Positions 47,801 through 56,518 of a DNA stretch of 64,000 nt are shown piece by piece. A program made the position numbers and the translations under genes. Positions within the stretch are counted from its first letter, which is position 1; each line of letters begins with the position of its first letter. The notes beneath the pieces are model-generated. The model searched no databases and was not told the DNA's origin. It saw only the letters and a program-made list of their open reading frames with translations. Origin of the DNA: Chamaecyparis obtusa (Eukaryota > Streptophyta > Pinopsida > Cupressales > Cupressaceae); contig BSBK01002059.1 of the NCBI GenBank assembly GCA_027943335.1, positions 1,243,001-1,307,000 of the forward strand, given 5' to 3'.

Positions 47801-49566
47801 TGGTATGTGGAGGGGATAGCTTGCATCTCATGAATCCAGGGTCTTCCCAATAAGATGTTATAGGTTAATTTCATGTCCAACACTTGAAATTTGGTTTCCT
47901 TCTTAACTGGTCCCACTTGGATGGGCAACACAATCATGCCTTTAGAAGCTCTTTCAGCCTCATCATAAGCTTTTATGGTGATTTTCTTTGTAGGGTCAAT
48001 GCAAGACTCGGATAGACCTAAGGATTTTACAAGACTCAATGTGCATATGTTAAGGCCATCCCCTCCATCAATAAGGGCTCTTTTGACTCTATGCCTTTCG
48101 ATCAAAACCTCTATATGTAATGGAAAATTTTGAGGATGAGTTATAGACATGTCATCTTGATCTGAAAATGAAAGACAATGAGGAGCCACAAGATGTCCTA
48201 CCATATTTTGAATTTTTTCTTCCCCTAAGGTAGTAGAAACATGTGTCTCTTCCAAAGCTTTTTCCAAAATCTCTTTATGATTTGGTGACAACTTCAATAA
48301 CTCTAAGATTGAGATTTGTGCTGGAGTACGTTGCAATTGGTCCACCAAACTATAAGGTCTTGCTACTGTAGGAGGTTGTTTGACCACAATGTTGGATGGG
48401 GGGATATTGGTGTTTTGAGGGACTATCCCTTGTAAAGTCATTCTAGAATTCTGCCCTCTTGTAATGACATTTGTTGCTTCCTTTTGAGGCTGTTCATTAA
48501 TGATGATAGCATTAACAATATGATCATATGATGGCGCAAAGTTGAGATTATTGGCACTTTGTTTCTTGCCATTTGATGACTCACCTTTATCATGTTTGTA
48601 AAAAGGTTGTTTGAAGGCCGTATGATCTTCATTATTTTGGGGTCCATCAACAGTGATTATGTTATTATCTATCAAGTCTTGCACCACATTCTTTAATTGT
48701 AGACATTCATTTGTAGGGTGCCCCCGAATCCTATGATATTCACAATGATGCTTAGCATCCCACCAACCCGGCTTGTGGTCTGGTTCATAAGGCTTAATAG
48801 CAGGTAATGTAATAACATTGTTAGCTATGAGAGCCTTTAATGCAGTTTCAAGTGGTTCTCCCAAGGGTGTAAAGTGTCTTGTAGGAGTGGGCTTCAAATA
48901 CTTATCATACTTGCTGTTTTGATCCTTGTTTCCTTGATTATTCTTATTGGCATTGTTGTTGTTGTTGGAAGGTGCATTATATGCTTGATTAGCATTATTC
49001 ACTTGATTTGGTGTCTTTGTAAGGGCAAATGGAATCACCTTCAAGTTGCTGGATTCCACTACACCATCATTAACAATACCTTTGTTGTTATTCTTTGCAG
49101 CATAACGGCTATTGTTGTTGTACCAACTTTTATTTGGATTGTTGTTATTGTTGGTATTGTTGTTGTTGGAGTTAGAGTTATTCTTATTTTCCTTGTGCAA
49201 TTTCAACTCTCCACTCTTAATCAACACTTCTTCCATTGTAATTCCGTTATCAATTAAATCTTGAAAGGTTTTGGGACATTGCATCCTTAGTCTATAATTC
49301 AGCTCGCTTCTTAAACCGTTAATAAAGATATCCATTTTTTCTTTCTCCGGTACACTTCTTGGATATCTAGCAAATGCAGTCCTCCATCTTTGCAAGAATG
49401 TGAGAAAGGCTTCTCCATCTTGTTGCTTCGTGTTACATAACATTATCATGGTGACCTCATGTTTGATGTTATAAGAGTAATGAGTCACGAATTTAGATGC
49501 TAACTCTTCAAAGGATTTTATGTCGGATGGTAGTTTTGAAAACCAATCCATGGCTGTTCCTCCCAA
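44833..49566 (-). CDS. Tat-like gag-protease-G-patch-reverse transcriptase-RNase H polyprotein
   Basis: An intact frame of 1,577 residues. Gag capsid near residues 1-125 (GGTAMDWFSKLP, FARYPRSVPEKEKMD, FINGLRSELNYRLR); Asn-rich linker; a CEYHRIRGHPTNEC zinc-like motif near 272-285; protease with ALIDGGDGLNI near 497-507; acidic spacer; a G-patch near 790-840 (MGYKGRGPLGQRNRG then SGVGFQ); a long acidic linker; reverse transcriptase from about 1190 with DGFSGYNQIKI, FPWGTFCWNVMPFGL and catalytic YVDD near 1346; RNase H to the end. The true N-terminus is in the overlapping frame at 49518-50396, and a frameshift near 49590 separates them. Translation of this frame alone would start inside the capsid. 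Confidence 0.93.
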   Translation of the reverse strand: MGGTAMDWFSKLPSDIKSFEELASKFVTHYSYNIKHEVTMIMLCNTKQQDGEAFLTFLQRWRTAFARYPRSVPEKEKMDIFINGLRSELNYRLRMQCPKTFQDLIDNGITMEEVLIKSGELKLHKENKNNSNSNNNNTNNNNNPNKSWYNNNSRYAAKNNNKGIVNDGVVESSNLKVIPFALTKTPNQVNNANQAYNAPSNNNNNANKNNQGNKDQNSKYDKYLKPTPTRHFTPLGEPLETALKALIANNVITLPAIKPYEPDHKPGWWDAKHHCEYHRIRGHPTNECLQLKNVVQDLIDNNIITVDGPQNNEDHTAFKQPFYKHDKGESSNGKKQSANNLNFAPSYDHIVNAIIINEQPQKEATNVITRGQNSRMTLQGIVPQNTNIPPSNIVVKQPPTVARPYSLVDQLQRTPAQISILELLKLSPNHKEILEKALEETHVSTTLGEEKIQNMVGHLVAPHCLSFSDQDDMSITHPQNFPLHIEVLIERHRVKRALIDGGDGLNICTLSLVKSLGLSESCIDPTKKITIKAYDEAERASKGMIVLPIQVGPVKKETKFQVLDMKLTYNILLGRPWIHEMQAIPSTYHQCIKFPYMGEEITVGGDSNPFQYCNALKPLHELYIPHNHEGVVPRITNEDAQNPLQASSTTSTKGKEKVSYEGPNVMESPYVAPKLETVIYKPTKEEKEQAKADHYQYMSEMMNKFDKQCKISSKGVGEYSVSLFDMPISPKSHGKPSKEHLPHKYNSYFVREDSKATWDKEEDDVLQWLYHDEDGTLDTPMERIQHVNIQTEQYGKGFDIMQKMGYKGRGPLGQRNRGLLEPIEPILRASHEKSGVGFQYKGESSSPMHDFHPQINALESEGDSDDSRDYEWDTLSDESCQDKEVIAIHTYAKIPKQDAPINEESSIQRPNIEQASSSGAWIETFWKPSEEGNSNVSFNPLVAFPTLFPVEVDEDSSEGDFDPASMDHLEEAHIIDLNDTMYEPSNEVMSINPIDDTLPNNSLILIHPDLIDWDQTEPHDLLSFPNDQATNQYLNAVEPSFTNELNTDMMTTARVQSLSQKNEKMKKNKKMKSSIGENPTVAPLKPKTMKIKDVSFGENPTVAPLEERLDTLPEHEEERSSILIEPTEKVNIGTELEPKVVHLAASLTSLEREDFIKFFQEQQVNFAWSYANMPRLDPDFIMHHLNVRPRVKPVKQKLRKMHPHVALLVKAELEKLLKVGFIRTIAYADWISNIVPVTKHDKSICVCTDFRDLNLACPKDDFPLPSIDTIVDLTAGHAMYSLIDGFSGYNQIKITPKDQEKTAFTFPWGTFCWNVMPFGLKNAGATYQRAMTTIFHDMMHTFLEDYVDDILSKSHNREEHLQILRKIFIRLEQFKVRLNPKKCAFGVQSGKLLGYIVSAKGIEVDPEKVQAILEMEIPRNISQMRSLQGKIQSIRRFISQLVEKCHSFTRLLHKDTTFMWDEECDKAFATLKTYLINPPILMSPIKGKELLLYISATERSLGILLAQEDEQGKVRAIYYLSRTLIKYELNYSFMERACLAVVFASQKLRHYMLMHKIKLIAKIDPLKYLLSKTALTG

Positions 49567-50396
49567 GCTTCTTGGGAATAGTCACATAAATAGGTTGATT
49601 CATGCATGAATTCAAGACTCAATGCACAAAACCCCTGAAGATGATCATGTGGGTCAGATGTTCCTTCATACCTCTCATATTTAGGAAATGTTACATTAAT
49701 GGGAAAAGGCACCATGACCAAACTCTTATCGAATGGAAAAGGACATAATGTTTCAATAGAGAAAGGCTTAGGAGCCCCATGTTGTTTCAAACTGTCAATT
49801 TCCATTTGTAATGCCTTGAATTGTTCCCTCATTGCTTCCATAGGGTTTTCTATTTCCTTGGGCTTTAATTGCTCTATGTCAAAATCTTTAGGTAGCTTTA
49901 CCCCCGTTTGTATTAAGTCCATGAAGTGTTTTTCTTTATCCATAAGCATGGTCTTTTTCATTAGTTCTATGAAATAAGGACATTGTCTTGCCTCTAATGC
50001 TCTTTCAATCATGGCTTCTTCTGTAGTTGGGGGTAAGTTTGTATTATGAGGAGGAAATAAGTTGTTGCCTTGTGAATTTGCCTCTTGAGAATTAGGATCT
50101 CTTCCTCCATTATTAGAATTTCCTTGATTGTTGTTAAGATCCATACCCCCATTCATGTTGTTCCCTTGGTTGTTATTAGGATCTATACCCCCATTCATGT
50201 TGTTCCCTTGGTTATTGGGATCGATATTTCCTAGGGTACCACTAAACATCTTGTTAATGTCCTTTGCCTTAGTGGGTTTTTCAGTCACTCGTGAAGTAAT
50301 GAAAGTGTTCTTTGGAAATGGGAGCTCTTCTTTGTTGTAGGTCCCGTCTGTTTGTAATGCTTTCCTTATAGAGAGTGACCTTGTAATAACAGGCAT
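49518..50396 (-). pseudogene. Tat-like gag N-terminus
   Basis: The ATG at 50396 starts MPVITRSLSIRKALQ. A tandem NNQGNNMNGG repeat lies near residues 60-105, followed by helices (EEAMIERALEARQCPYFIEL), a segment of the type preceding the gag capsid, and FPKYERYEGTSDPHDHLQGF, the entry to the capsid. It goes out of frame near 49590, where the larger frame begins to read correctly. Since both frames read well on either side, this is one indel, or less likely a programmed shift. Confidence 0.85.
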
Positions 50397-52278
50397 GAAA
50401 AAACTTTAAGGGTATGTTGACTTTCTTCTCTTGATAAGCTATTTTTGGAATAAGGTAAAAGTTTTTGATCAATTTTAAATGGTTTAAAATTTTAATGGTG
50501 TTTTGATCAATAACTTTGAAATATCTTGTTTGAAAATAAAAACAATCTCAACACACACATCAACTGGGTACCATATCCCTAGAATGCTCTAATGTGTATA
50601 TTTTTGAACGTTTTCACAGGTTTAACATAAGAATAGCTTCCACACAATCTACCTAGCACATAATTGGTTCGTAAACATGGCTCTAATAGGTAGTTTTGCT
50701 ATTTTACCGTTATGTAGTAAGTTTTTCGTTCAAAAGAGATCTTAGCTTTTCATCCCCCAACTATGTTAAGGGGCTTCCCACATGCACAAAAGCATGATTT
50801 TGCACAATCCGTTAGGACTACTAGAGGAAGTTCGAAAGAGCTAAAATCCTTTTGTCGTGTACCCCATTAAGGATACCCGCGTTTCATTTTATAGTGGGTC
50901 AGATTCTCGCAGCAAAAGCAAGTGTATCCCACTTTGGGCTGTCCCTCTCACCGGCCCTTCTAAGGCAATCTCGGGAGGCGAGCCCACTAAGTTTTAAACA
51001 TGTTCATTTGAAAGCATGAAAAGTGGATTTGGTAGAGCAAGTTTGGGAATTTGATTCACTCAAAGAGTGAAGAGCATATCCCTATTGCTTTTCCCTTATC
51101 CCAAACACTCACAATCAAATTTGGTCATTTTTCAACCCCGTGACAAAGGGGTTCTTAGAATTGAAGTGTTTATTTTTTTCTTTTATGATTAAACTATGTT
51201 TTGAATTTTGAAAATGCCACAATTTAAGGGAAGTGCAAGCTTGATGAGAAAAATACCTCAAACGATGCTAGCAAAGGCTAGGCGCATTTTTAAGTAGTAG
51301 ATTTTTCATTTTCTCTCCAAATCCTTCTCTTACCCGATTTTCTTTCCTTATCCTTTTAGAGATCAATTTCTCCTCTAAGTTGTGTCTTCTCTCTGGTTTT
51401 TGCACTTTCTTATGACAGACCATGCTCCTGAGACAAAAAAAATGACAGTGAAGTTAGTATACAGTCCTTATTTTGACAAAATAGAGAAAATACAGTCAGG
51501 CGACATTATCCAGACTATAGGCGAGATTAAATTTAATGAAGACGTGACTGCTTTAACCGCAAGCGTCACCAAAAGGGGCTCAAGCGAGATTAAAATAGTC
51601 AAGTGCGATATTAAATTTTGCAAACGCATGAAATCTTTAATACATGCGACAACAACAATTACTCTGATACAATATAAATGCTAAACCACGCGACATTTCT
51701 TTTGCTAAAGGCGAGATCTAATTTAATAAAGACGTAATTACTTTAACCGCGAGCGTCACCAAAAAGGGGCTCAAGCGAGATTAAAGTAATTAAGTGCGAT
51801 ATCAAATTGAATGAACGCGTGAATTCTTTATTTCAAGCGACAAATTAACTCAGAGAAGCGACATTTAATTAACTGAAAGTGACATTTAAAATATTCAAAG
51901 TGACAAATTAAAAGTGAAATGCAGTAAAATCCCTTTACACCACGCGTAAACTCATTCCTCAGCCGCGGCTTTTAATTCTTTGTAGGCAACATCTGAATAG
52001 CCAAAGGCATTAGCTGCTCGTGCGTGAGGCGAGAATTTAATGTGCGCAGGCGTGATTTCTTTGTCAAGAAGCGTGATTCTGCAGTCTAAGAAGCGTGAGT
52101 GTTCAGAGTCTAGGTGACATTTTAATTACCGCGAGCGACATCTCTTTGCTGTAGGTGTGATTTCTTTACCGGCAGGCGTGATTTCTTTCCTGTAACCTAC
52201 AAACAGTGAGCAAAATCATGCAATTCTAGCCTAAATTTTGCAAATAATGTGGAAATTATGATAAATTTGAGGCCTAGG
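50397..52278 (-). other. Long 5' leader of the Tat-like element
   Basis: About 1.9 kb without a gene. 51470-51560 and 51690-51830 are a diverged tandem duplication of about 185 bp (shared AGACGTRAYTRCTTTAACCG and GGGGCTCAAGCGAGATTAAA). The 100-residue ORF at 51382-51684 lies in it and is on the wrong strand. On the minus strand 51500-52200 has many ATGTCGC, TCTCGCC and TCACGC variants. Confidence 0.6.
51500..52200 (-). repeat. TCGC-type motif cluster in the sense leader
   Basis: On the plus strand GCGACATTT, GGCGAGAT, AGCGTCACC and GCGTGATTC recur. Read on the minus strand these are the motif family found in the PMD intron at 38350-38660. Confidence 0.65.
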
Positions 52279-52298
52279 GCCCCACGGTGGGCGCCATT
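52279..52298 (-). other. Primer binding site of the Tat-like element
   Basis: The minus strand next to the LTR reads TGGCGCCCACCGTGGGG, a form well known in plant Ty3/gypsy elements of the Tat group. Confidence 0.85.
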
Positions 52299-53143
52299 TG
52301 TGTGTGAGTGATTTACACCTTCATGAAATAACAAGATTTAAAGAGAATTTACACTATTCAAAGCAAACTAATCTAAATAATGCATAATTAATCTAAATAT
52401 CTCATGGTTCTCTAAATTGAAGTAGTAAGTGAGGCTCTCAGCTGCAAATCCTCACTAGTGACACTCTAATTATGAGAATTGAACTAAGAATGATATGCAA
52501 ACTAGATCTAATTATCAAATTCTAGCTCTATTTGATAAGAAAATCTCTAAAATGATCAACAATTTAAGCTAAATATCAATGAAAATGCTAAGTGAGTGGT
52601 GTGAATGCAAATTGCAAGAGCTTTGCTGCAATTCAAAGATATGGAGTGGATGATTAATGCCTCAAAATGCCTTCTATTTATAAGATTTTCCCAAGGGTAG
52701 GGGGTAGAGTGAGATAACCATGGTTAGGCTTGGGTAAGGTCAATTAGCTTTGCTTTGTCCCTAAATTGGGGGACAAACATTTAAATGGTTTCAAAAGGCT
52801 AGACCATTTCAACAAAAGTGAGTGATTTGTGTCCATTTTGTCTCCTTTTTGCTTTGTTGAGGGAATTTCATATTTATTAATTAATTAAAGGAATTAAATT
52901 TAGCCATGAAGGGTAAGAGGTTCATTTTGATTTTTCATTTCAACAACTATGTCATTAATTGAATTTAATCAATTTCTTAGTGTTTTTCCTCTTTTCAAGC
53001 CTTATTTAATCATTTAATCATTTAATTGAATTTTCCTTTGATTTGAATTGCCTTTGTTCTATTTATTGATTTTTAGTGCTATTTTGATGACTTGATTGCA
53101 CCTTTTGATTGAATTAAGCCTTTGCCAATTTTCCATGTCTACA
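52299..53143 (-). repeat. 5' LTR of the Tat-like element
   Basis: 845 bp, nearly identical to 36612-37448. Confidence 0.95.
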
Positions 53144-53773
53144 TCTATAGTTCAAGATCACTTCCCTAGCTGGATCAAACCTTTCTTAATATTTTCAATC
53201 ATATCAGTTTGCATGTCAACAAATTTTCTCTTCTTTGATGATGTGTCTATACCCAATAATTTTAATGCCCCTTCCAACTTTTGTTTATAAGTATAAGTGA
53301 AAGCAATTGAGCTTGTTCAAGTGTTTTAAAATTATCAAATTCACCCAATATTTCTCTTTCTATCATATTCATTGATCTCTTCTTAGGAAGACTTAAGTGT
53401 TGTTCACATTAGCAAGTGATCTCAAATTGTCTACATCCATTGTATGTAAATGATCTAGGTTTCTATAATTAATATTTTTCTTTACAGTTTGAACTAAATT
53501 TAAAAGTTCATCCATACCAGTAGGAGCATGTGATATTGAACCTTCTCCAACATCAATTGTTTGAGCTTCCATAGGGAGTAATCCTGACCCTTCTTCAATG
53601 TGCAATTCTTCGACTTGACTTGACCCCCCTACTTCAACTTGTCTTTCAGCTTCTTTGGTTTTATGATAATATGTCAATGCAACTTCATGATTTCTTTGTT
53701 CAGTACCAGGTGACCTTTTTCTAGAATATTTACTTTGTCTTCCCTTCTTGTTTCCCATTTCTTCGAGCTCCAA
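53144..53773 (-). pseudogene. DDE-like transposase, N-terminal part
   Basis: An ATG at 53773 opens 126 residues: a Lys/Arg-rich start (GNKKGRQSKYSRKRS, a likely nuclear localisation or DNA-contact region), a Glu/Gln-rich middle, and a helical segment with LNLVQTVKKNINYRNLDHL. The reading continues with stops past 53393 (YKQKLEGALKLLGI, DMQTDMIENIKKGL) to 53149, where the Tat-like element interrupts it. The rest lies at 36473-36611 and below 33681. 53144-53148 is the TSD. Confidence 0.65.
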
Positions 53774-54920
53774 AAAATGTCTTCCTCAAGATCGTCAACA
53801 AAAATTTTCTTCTTCAAAAAATAATTTAATCTAATATATTTTCCTCTCCAAAATTATGCCTTTGGAAAAATAGAAATATCAATCCTCCTTCAAAAAATGC
53901 CTTCAATAATAGAAAATGTGAATTTATTAATTACAATTTGATGTAAAATAGAAATAAAATATTTTACTTTTATACCATTTTTAAAAAAAATTACAAAATA
54001 ATTTTACTAGCCGACTTTGAACGAAGTACCCAAATCAAAATTTTGGCGGTTGTCTTTTCTGCCGGGATTTTCACTTGATAGGATTCGTACAAAGACCCTT
54101 CACATGAAGCCCCTCAAGTGTCTTCATGCGAAGGGTGTCTTCGCATGAAGACCTCAAAACTAAAATTTTGCCCTTAGAAAACAACTAAATTGTAGAAAAA
54201 TGGTCTTCCAGGGCCTAAAACAAGGACTAAACAAGATGATTTTTTCAAACAGATGATGTCAAACAATGCTATTCAAAACAAGCTTTCTAATGAATATAAT
54301 TTTAATACATATTGAGTTCATTATCACTTTTTAATATTATTTTAACTAATCATAGGTTGTTTGGCCTTTCAACAATCTGTCTCTTCAAGACTTCGGGAAA
54401 AATAGTAAATGATAAAAAAAAAAAAATATGTAGGAAAAGTGTATTTATGTTACCTTTCTATGAAAAAAAGAAAAAATAAATTACGATATACACAGATCAA
54501 GTTAGATTGATCCAAGTGACCTTATGTCTAAATTACAGTTACTATCACTTTAAAACTTAATAAACTATGAAATATTGATCCAAAATGAATAAAACCAATG
54601 GCATCCTTTAGATATTGAAGTTAAAAATATAATCTCAAAATAGTTACATCATTATCATATTTTAAAAAAAATTTATGCTGATCCAAGTGACAGTAACTCC
54701 TTAAAAACATAGTTTTTCCATGCAAACCACTTTTAGAAGGAGAGGGAAAAATAAATTTAAATGATTTATTTTTTAAAAAAATATATATATTTAGAAACTA
54801 GAAATAAAATTCTAAAAAACTCTAGTTTACATCATCTTCAAATTCCTAATAGTTTTGTGGCAACAGATGTTCGAAAGTGAATTTTTTTCTCAGAATGTTG
54901 AACTCTGTGTCAAAGTTGGC
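53774..54920. repeat. Right subterminal region of the DNA transposon
   Basis: 54005-54165 has at least four CTTCRYRYGAAG variants (CTTCACATGAAG, CTTCATGCGAAG, CTTCGCATGAAG and TTGAACGAAG). 54166-54920 is AT-rich with no gene. It may hold the transposase promoter, but nothing specific is recognised. Confidence 0.65.
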
Positions 54921-54954
54921 CAAAAAGTGGGACTCACTATTGTGGGACCACCCT
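54921..54954 (-). repeat. Right terminal inverted repeat of the DNA transposon
   Basis: CAAAAAGTGGGACTCACTAT followed by TGTGGGACCACCCT, the near reverse complement of 14539-14570. Confidence 0.8.
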
Positions 54955-55121
54955 GCCAGAATATTCTTAATCCCTCTAACCAGGCCACTTTTAATGGGGT
55001 GATTAAATCCTTTAACAAGGTCACACCTAATAGTATGTATTATAAACCTTTAACAGGATTGGCTTCTCATAGAGCTCACTTTGGAAGAGTGAAAATATTA
55101 GTAGCATGTTAGTGGTGGTTT
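54955..55121 (+). repeat. Old copia LTR, piece 2 of 3
   Basis: Continues 14538 in the same LTR: CTAACCAGGCCACTTTTAAT, AAGGTCACACCTAATAG and AGAGTGAAAATATTAG blocks match 5490-5620. It ends with the ggttt TSD (55117-55121) of the next element. Confidence 0.85.
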
Positions 55122-55146
55122 TGTTGGAAATATTCAGGAATTAACC

Positions 55147-55181
55147 AAGTTACTGAGAGGGGAGGGGTGAATCAGTAACTT
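55147..55181 (-). other. U5 hairpin, copy 6
   Basis: AAGTTACTGA (55147-55156) pairs perfectly with TCAGTAACTT (55172-55181), ten base pairs. The loop is C-rich on the element's sense strand. Confidence 0.6.
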
Positions 55182-56029
55182 CAAATTCTCTTCTAATTTT
55201 AACATGTATTTTACTTTTAACCTTTGCATACAGAAAGCATGAAACTAAAAAAGGCATTCACAATAAAGACACATGGATTTGGTTACCCAGAAACCTTCCA
55301 AAAGAAAGTAAAACTGGGGTGGGGATGAAACCCACAAAGCTTTAATACTGCAGAATAAAGTTGGCCGGTTAAGGCTTACAATTTGATCACTTCCGATGAT
55401 CTGCCCTGTTAGGAGCAATAAGGATTGCTAAAACCACCCTGTTAAAGGATTTACAAACATACAGTGAAGTATGCACTCGGTAAAGAGATTTATACAAAGA
55501 CTATTAAGTCTACTCGGTTAAAGGATTTAGTACTGATTCACCTGTTAGAATGAAACAGTAGATCTCTGATTTGCAACTGGATTGCTGAATGAGATTCGCT
55601 GATGTACTGATCACCTTCTGTGATGAATTTGTCTTTTCTGTCTCTTATACTTCTGAAGCCTTCTGCAATTCGCTTATTTCTGCCTTTGTTACTCTTTTAT
55701 ATATTCTGTATCATATATTTCATTACTTGTGTATATATCTTTTATTTCTACATCATTGTTTATATACAGGTTTCAAACAATTAATTACAATTACAATTGC
55801 ACAGTCGGCTTGACAAATAAACATAAGTGCTACTAAGTCGGCCCAAATATGGTTACTCGGTTCCTTCACACTGACTCGGTGACTTTCTGATACTCGGCGT
55901 CCACTGCATTACTCGGCATCGTCATGCACTCGGTAGAAGTGAAGGCACGGTTCATACTGATCACTCGGTAGGTATTGAACTCAGTAAGCATTGGTGACTC
56001 GGTAGACAAGATGTTACTCGGTTTTGATT

Positions 56030-56228
56030 GTCTGCTCGGTTTGCACTGTCTGCTCAGTTTGCACTGTCTGCTCGGTTTACATTGTCTTCTCGGTTTGCAC
56101 TGTCTGCTCGGTTTGCACTGTTTTCTCGGTTTGCACTGTCTGGTCGGTTTACACTGTCTTCTCGGTTTACACTGTCTTCTCGGTTTACACTGTGTTCTCG
56201 GTTTACACTGTCTTCTCGGTTTACACTC
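56030..56228. repeat. 18-bp tandem array in the LTR
   Basis: Unit CTCGGTTTGCACTGTCTG with TTTACACTGTCTT variants, about 11 copies. All three plus frames and one minus frame stay open because the unit has no stop and is a multiple of three. Confidence 0.95.
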
Positions 56229-56245
56229 AGAATGCTAATAATTGT

Positions 56246-56303
56246 TGTCACTAGTGGCAATACTGCTTAATGCCAACAATCTCCCCCTTTGGCATTAGTG
56301 ACA
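56246..56303 (-). other. Polypurine tract and bracketing inverted repeat, copy 3
   Basis: Plus-strand TCTCCCCCTTT (56280-56290) is the tract next to the LTR edge at 56278. TGTCACTAGTGGCA (56246-56259) and TGGCATTAGTGACA (56290-56303) are inverted copies with two mismatches. Confidence 0.5.
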
Positions 56304-56399
56304 AAAACACTTATTGGCCAAAATTTATATACACCGAATCATGCTGAGTTTTATTTTGATTTTTCAAAATTTGTCTTTGTTATAGGGCTATATACATTG

Positions 56400-56485
56400 T
56401 CTCCCCCTTTCAATGTGCTAACTGTTTCTTATACAAATCTATATAGTATACATCTCTCTCCTTCTATACATATCTCCCCCTTTTT
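56400..56485 (-). other. Two extra polypurine tract copies
   Basis: TCTCCCCCTTT recurs at 56400-56410 and 56473-56483, both downstream of the large ORF's stop on the minus strand. Confidence 0.6.
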
Positions 56486-56518
56486 GACGATAATGCCAAA
56501 GGTGCATATACAATTTAT

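Larger units (their letters stand above)
36612..53143 (-). mobile_element. Tat-like Ty3/gypsy retrotransposon with antisense PMD gene
   Basis: 16,532 bp with TG...CA LTRs and perfect TSD tctat (36607-36611, 53144-53148). The minus-strand order is 5' LTR, primer binding site, long leader, gag, protease, G-patch, reverse transcriptase, RNase H, second RNase H, integrase. A spliced gene on the opposite strand fills the space before the 3' LTR. Two RNase H domains and an antisense ORF near the 3' end are established traits of Tat-lineage elements. By eye the LTRs differ by about nine substitutions, all transitions, plus one 8-bp duplication. Confidence 0.93.
55122..56278 (-). repeat. 3' LTR of the non-autonomous element
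   Basis: 1,157 bp. It contains many ACTCGG/CTCGGT motifs (55846-56020) and an 18-bp tandem array (56030-56228). The ORFs at 55589-55813 and 55975-56270 are LTR or array shadows. Confidence 0.95.

Noticed and set aside
44833..49566. Programmed frameshift between gag pieces at about 49590
   Set aside because: No slippery heptamer followed by a clear pseudoknot was seen, and other indels and stops occur in the same element, so a simple mutation is the better reading.
51382..51684. 100-residue plus-strand ORF in the Tat leader
   Set aside because: It is opposite to the element's coding strand, lies in a duplicated leader with motif clusters, and the second copy is not open.
56030..56228. Regular short repeats suggesting a CRISPR-like array
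   Set aside because: The 18-bp units are directly adjacent without unique spacers, lie within an LTR and recur in its partner LTR. This is a minisatellite.
56024..56270. ORFs with LLGLHC, SVCTVC or SARFAL repeats, and VNREDS on the minus strand
   Set aside because: All frames are open because the 18-bp unit lacks stops. They sit in LTR sequence and have no independent start context.
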